Both the position numbers and the translations under genes were made by a program. DNA of 64,000 bases from Linnemannia schmuckeri (taxonomy: Eukaryota > Mortierellomycota > Mortierellomycetes > Mortierellales > Mortierellaceae): assembly GCA_029449235.1 (NCBI GenBank), contig JANATG010000010.1:248001-312000 (forward strand), written 5' to 3'. The notes beneath the pieces were generated by a model that did no database searches, was not told the DNA's origin, and saw nothing but the letters and a program-made list of their open reading frames with translations. Positions 62,184 to 64,000 of the stretch are shown piece after piece (position 1 is the first letter of the stretch; each line of letters starts with the position of its first letter).

Positions 62184-64000
62184 ATGATGCGTCAGACTCT
62201 CCGCCTGCAGGCCGCAGCCTCGCTCAAGTACGCCCTCAAGAACGCCCCCGCCAAGACCTCGACCGCCGCCCTGGCCGCCATCTCCCACTCCCTCCGCCTT
62301 CAAGCCCAAGCAATCCGCGAGTACTCGACCCCCTCGGCCCCCTCGGCCTCGCCCACCTCCACCCCTACAGGCACCAACAACACCCAGCCTAAGTACCGCC
62401 GGTTCCACACCTCGGATATCCAAAACCAAGCCCGCGAGGTGCCCGGCTTCCCGATCCTCGATGACCCCCTTGTCCAAAACCACTCCATCCCTAGTTTCAT
62501 GGTTGGCACCCAGAACGGATTCCTCCCCCGTCAGGATCCTTTGGACGTCTTGCCCAAGGAGTATGAGGCCTTGGAGGAGCTTTTGCAGAAGATGCCCTTG
62601 ACCTTAAAGGATGGATCCAAGGGTCTGTTGGCTTTGGGACAGTTTGGCGAAGCTTGCAAGAGTTTGCCCCAGTATGATCTTTCGAATGTTGAGGACTCTG
62701 AGTTGCTTTCTGGTAAGTTCTTAAATATCATTTTGTTATTGTTTTTGCTTTAGCTAATAGATTGCTAGGTGTTTATTTGTTTTTATTGGAGAACAAACAT
62801 TCCTAGTAATATTTTTGAGGTGCGCAAAGAGAAGAAAGGAATAGGGAATAGTAGCAGGAGAGAGAAGGGAAAGCAAAGGAAAGCGAGAGAAAAAAAAGGC
62901 ACCATGTGATCAACAACGTCCGATGCGGAACTGCGAAGCAGGTGGCTATCTCCAGCTAGCTGCCGAATGCAAGGAATGAGAGGAGTGTTATGAATGGAAC
63001 ACAATTAAAGGCAGTAAAAAAGAGAGGGAGACGAACAGGCAGACATGCGAGAGAGAGAGCGTAATACGACTTCGTTAACATCAACAACAGAAAGGCCATG
63101 CTTAAATGACCAAGTGACCATAGGGAAAAGAGTGAGGAACTGTTATTGCTTGTATTTTTGTGCCGTGTCGCCCACCCCTCGTTTTTATTTTCTTTTTTGG
63201 TTTACTCTCCCACGCCCGATTTGCTCTTCTCACCTTGACTTTCTCCACAAACACAAAACAAGCAAACAAATCTATTTTTCTCCTTTTCCTCCCTCCCCAC
63301 ATTTCACACCCCAACAATCGCCCCATGTGTGCAGTTTATGCAAAATAATCAAAGATCCAATCATATTCAACACCCCTTGCTAACTTTACTTTTTTTCCTT
63401 TTCTACATCCACCCAACAACAGCCTTGTACAGAGATTACACATTCGTGGCATCGGCCTACCTGCTCGAGCCATGCGACATCCTCTACCGCAAGACCGGTG
63501 ACTATGGCCTCGGCCGCTCCGTCCTCCCCAAGAACATCGCCGTCCCCCTTGTCCAGGTCGCCGAGAAGATCGGAGCCAAGCCCTTCATGGAGTATGCCCT
63601 CTCCTACGCGTAAGTTGACCCCACTCTTTCTCTATTCTCACTTTTATTCGCTTCTATACTGTATGCTCCTACAAAAAAGCAAAACACTAACCCTTCGCTC
63701 TTTTTTTTGAATACCATGTAGTTTGTACAACTACCGCAGGATCGACAAGTCAAAAGGTCTGGTCTGGGGTAACTTGGAGTTGATCCGCCCCTTCTCCGGT
63801 GACCCATCCGAGTTGGGCTTCATTATCTCCCACGTCACCATGGTCTCCCATTCGGGTGAGCTGGTCAAGAACACCATGAAGACTCTCGAAGCCGCCGGAA
63901 AGCACAACCGTCAAGCCTTCAACGAGGGCCTCTCAAAGGTCGTCTCTACCTACGAAAAGATCAACCAGGAAATGGACACCATGTGGCAACGTTCCCTTCC
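62184..64000 (+). CDS. Indoleamine 2,3-dioxygenase-like protein (partial, runs off the window)
   Basis: Exons so far: 62184-62712, 63423-63609 and 63722 to the edge, phases 1 and 2 agreeing; about 331 residues are visible. After a basic, Ala/Ser/Arg-rich N-terminus of about 70 residues, the IDO fold is recognisable: NGFLP...DPLDVLPKEYEALEELL, then LPQYDLS, SAYLLEPC, VLPKNIAVPLVQVAEKIGAKPFMEYALSYALYNY split over two exons, and LIRPFSGDPSELGFIISHV, where the haem-pocket region begins. The proximal haem histidine would lie beyond the edge. IDO opens the indole ring of tryptophan to N-formylkynurenine, the first step toward kynurenine and de novo NAD. The presequence-like N-terminus is odd, as IDO is normally cytosolic. 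Confidence 0.83.

Overview
This is a eukaryotic, intron-rich nuclear segment, most likely from an early-diverging fungus of the Mucoromycota (Mortierellaceae-like). The reasons are short GT-AG introns (about 65-370 nt, occasionally longer), long C/T-rich promoter tracts, a tandem family of F-box proteins on one strand, fungal-type ABCC transporters and fungal transposon families. The taxon is inferred from gene style; nothing in the window proves it.

Layout. 1-3.9 kb: a Tigger/pogo-type DNA transposon (1621-3862) with perfect 53-bp terminal inverted repeats, a TA target duplication and a transposase that reads through once one intron is removed. 4.2-11 kb: two minus-strand genes for single-pass membrane proteins, one cysteine-rich (4194-5015) and one with a long low-complexity cytoplasmic tail (9079-10974). 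Long gene-poor stretches surround them, one holding a cluster of GATA-type motifs. 15.8-36.4 kb: three complete, tandem, same-strand MRP-type (ABCC) ABC transporters of 1554, 1577 and 1604 residues. They share unusual charged insertions in both nucleotide-binding domains and show a gene-conversion-like tract. A broken retroelement remnant lies between the first two. 37.2-38.4 kb: a glutathione S-transferase gene next to the third transporter. Conjugating enzyme and conjugate exporter side by side suggest a detoxification or vacuolar sequestration neighbourhood.

38.9-57.2 kb: six members of one F-box/leucine-rich family, all on the minus strand. Three are intact (43802-45721, 52744-54663, 55175-57232) and three are broken (38932-40898, about 41410-43216, 45984-47945). 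A YCII-domain gene (48243-49095, plus strand) and a 5'-truncated LINE retrotransposon with a 16-bp target duplication (49517-52645) interrupt the array. The pattern is birth-and-death evolution of substrate-receptor genes for SCF ubiquitin ligases.

57.5-64 kb: a small five-exon mitochondrial gene resembling the fungal complex I 17.8-kDa accessory subunit (57587-58838), a 3.3-kb gene-poor stretch, and the 5' part of an indoleamine 2,3-dioxygenase-like gene (62184 to the window edge) with a TATA box and a presequence-like N-terminus.

The most notable items are the ABCC array with its conserved NBD insertions, its GST neighbour, the possibly active Tigger element with hairpin-forming ends, and the F-box cluster caught in mid-decay. 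I did not see a CRISPR array, tRNA, rRNA or an obvious secondary-metabolite cluster. Exon boundaries were placed by eye from GT-AG signals, reading phase and paralogue comparison, without transcript data.
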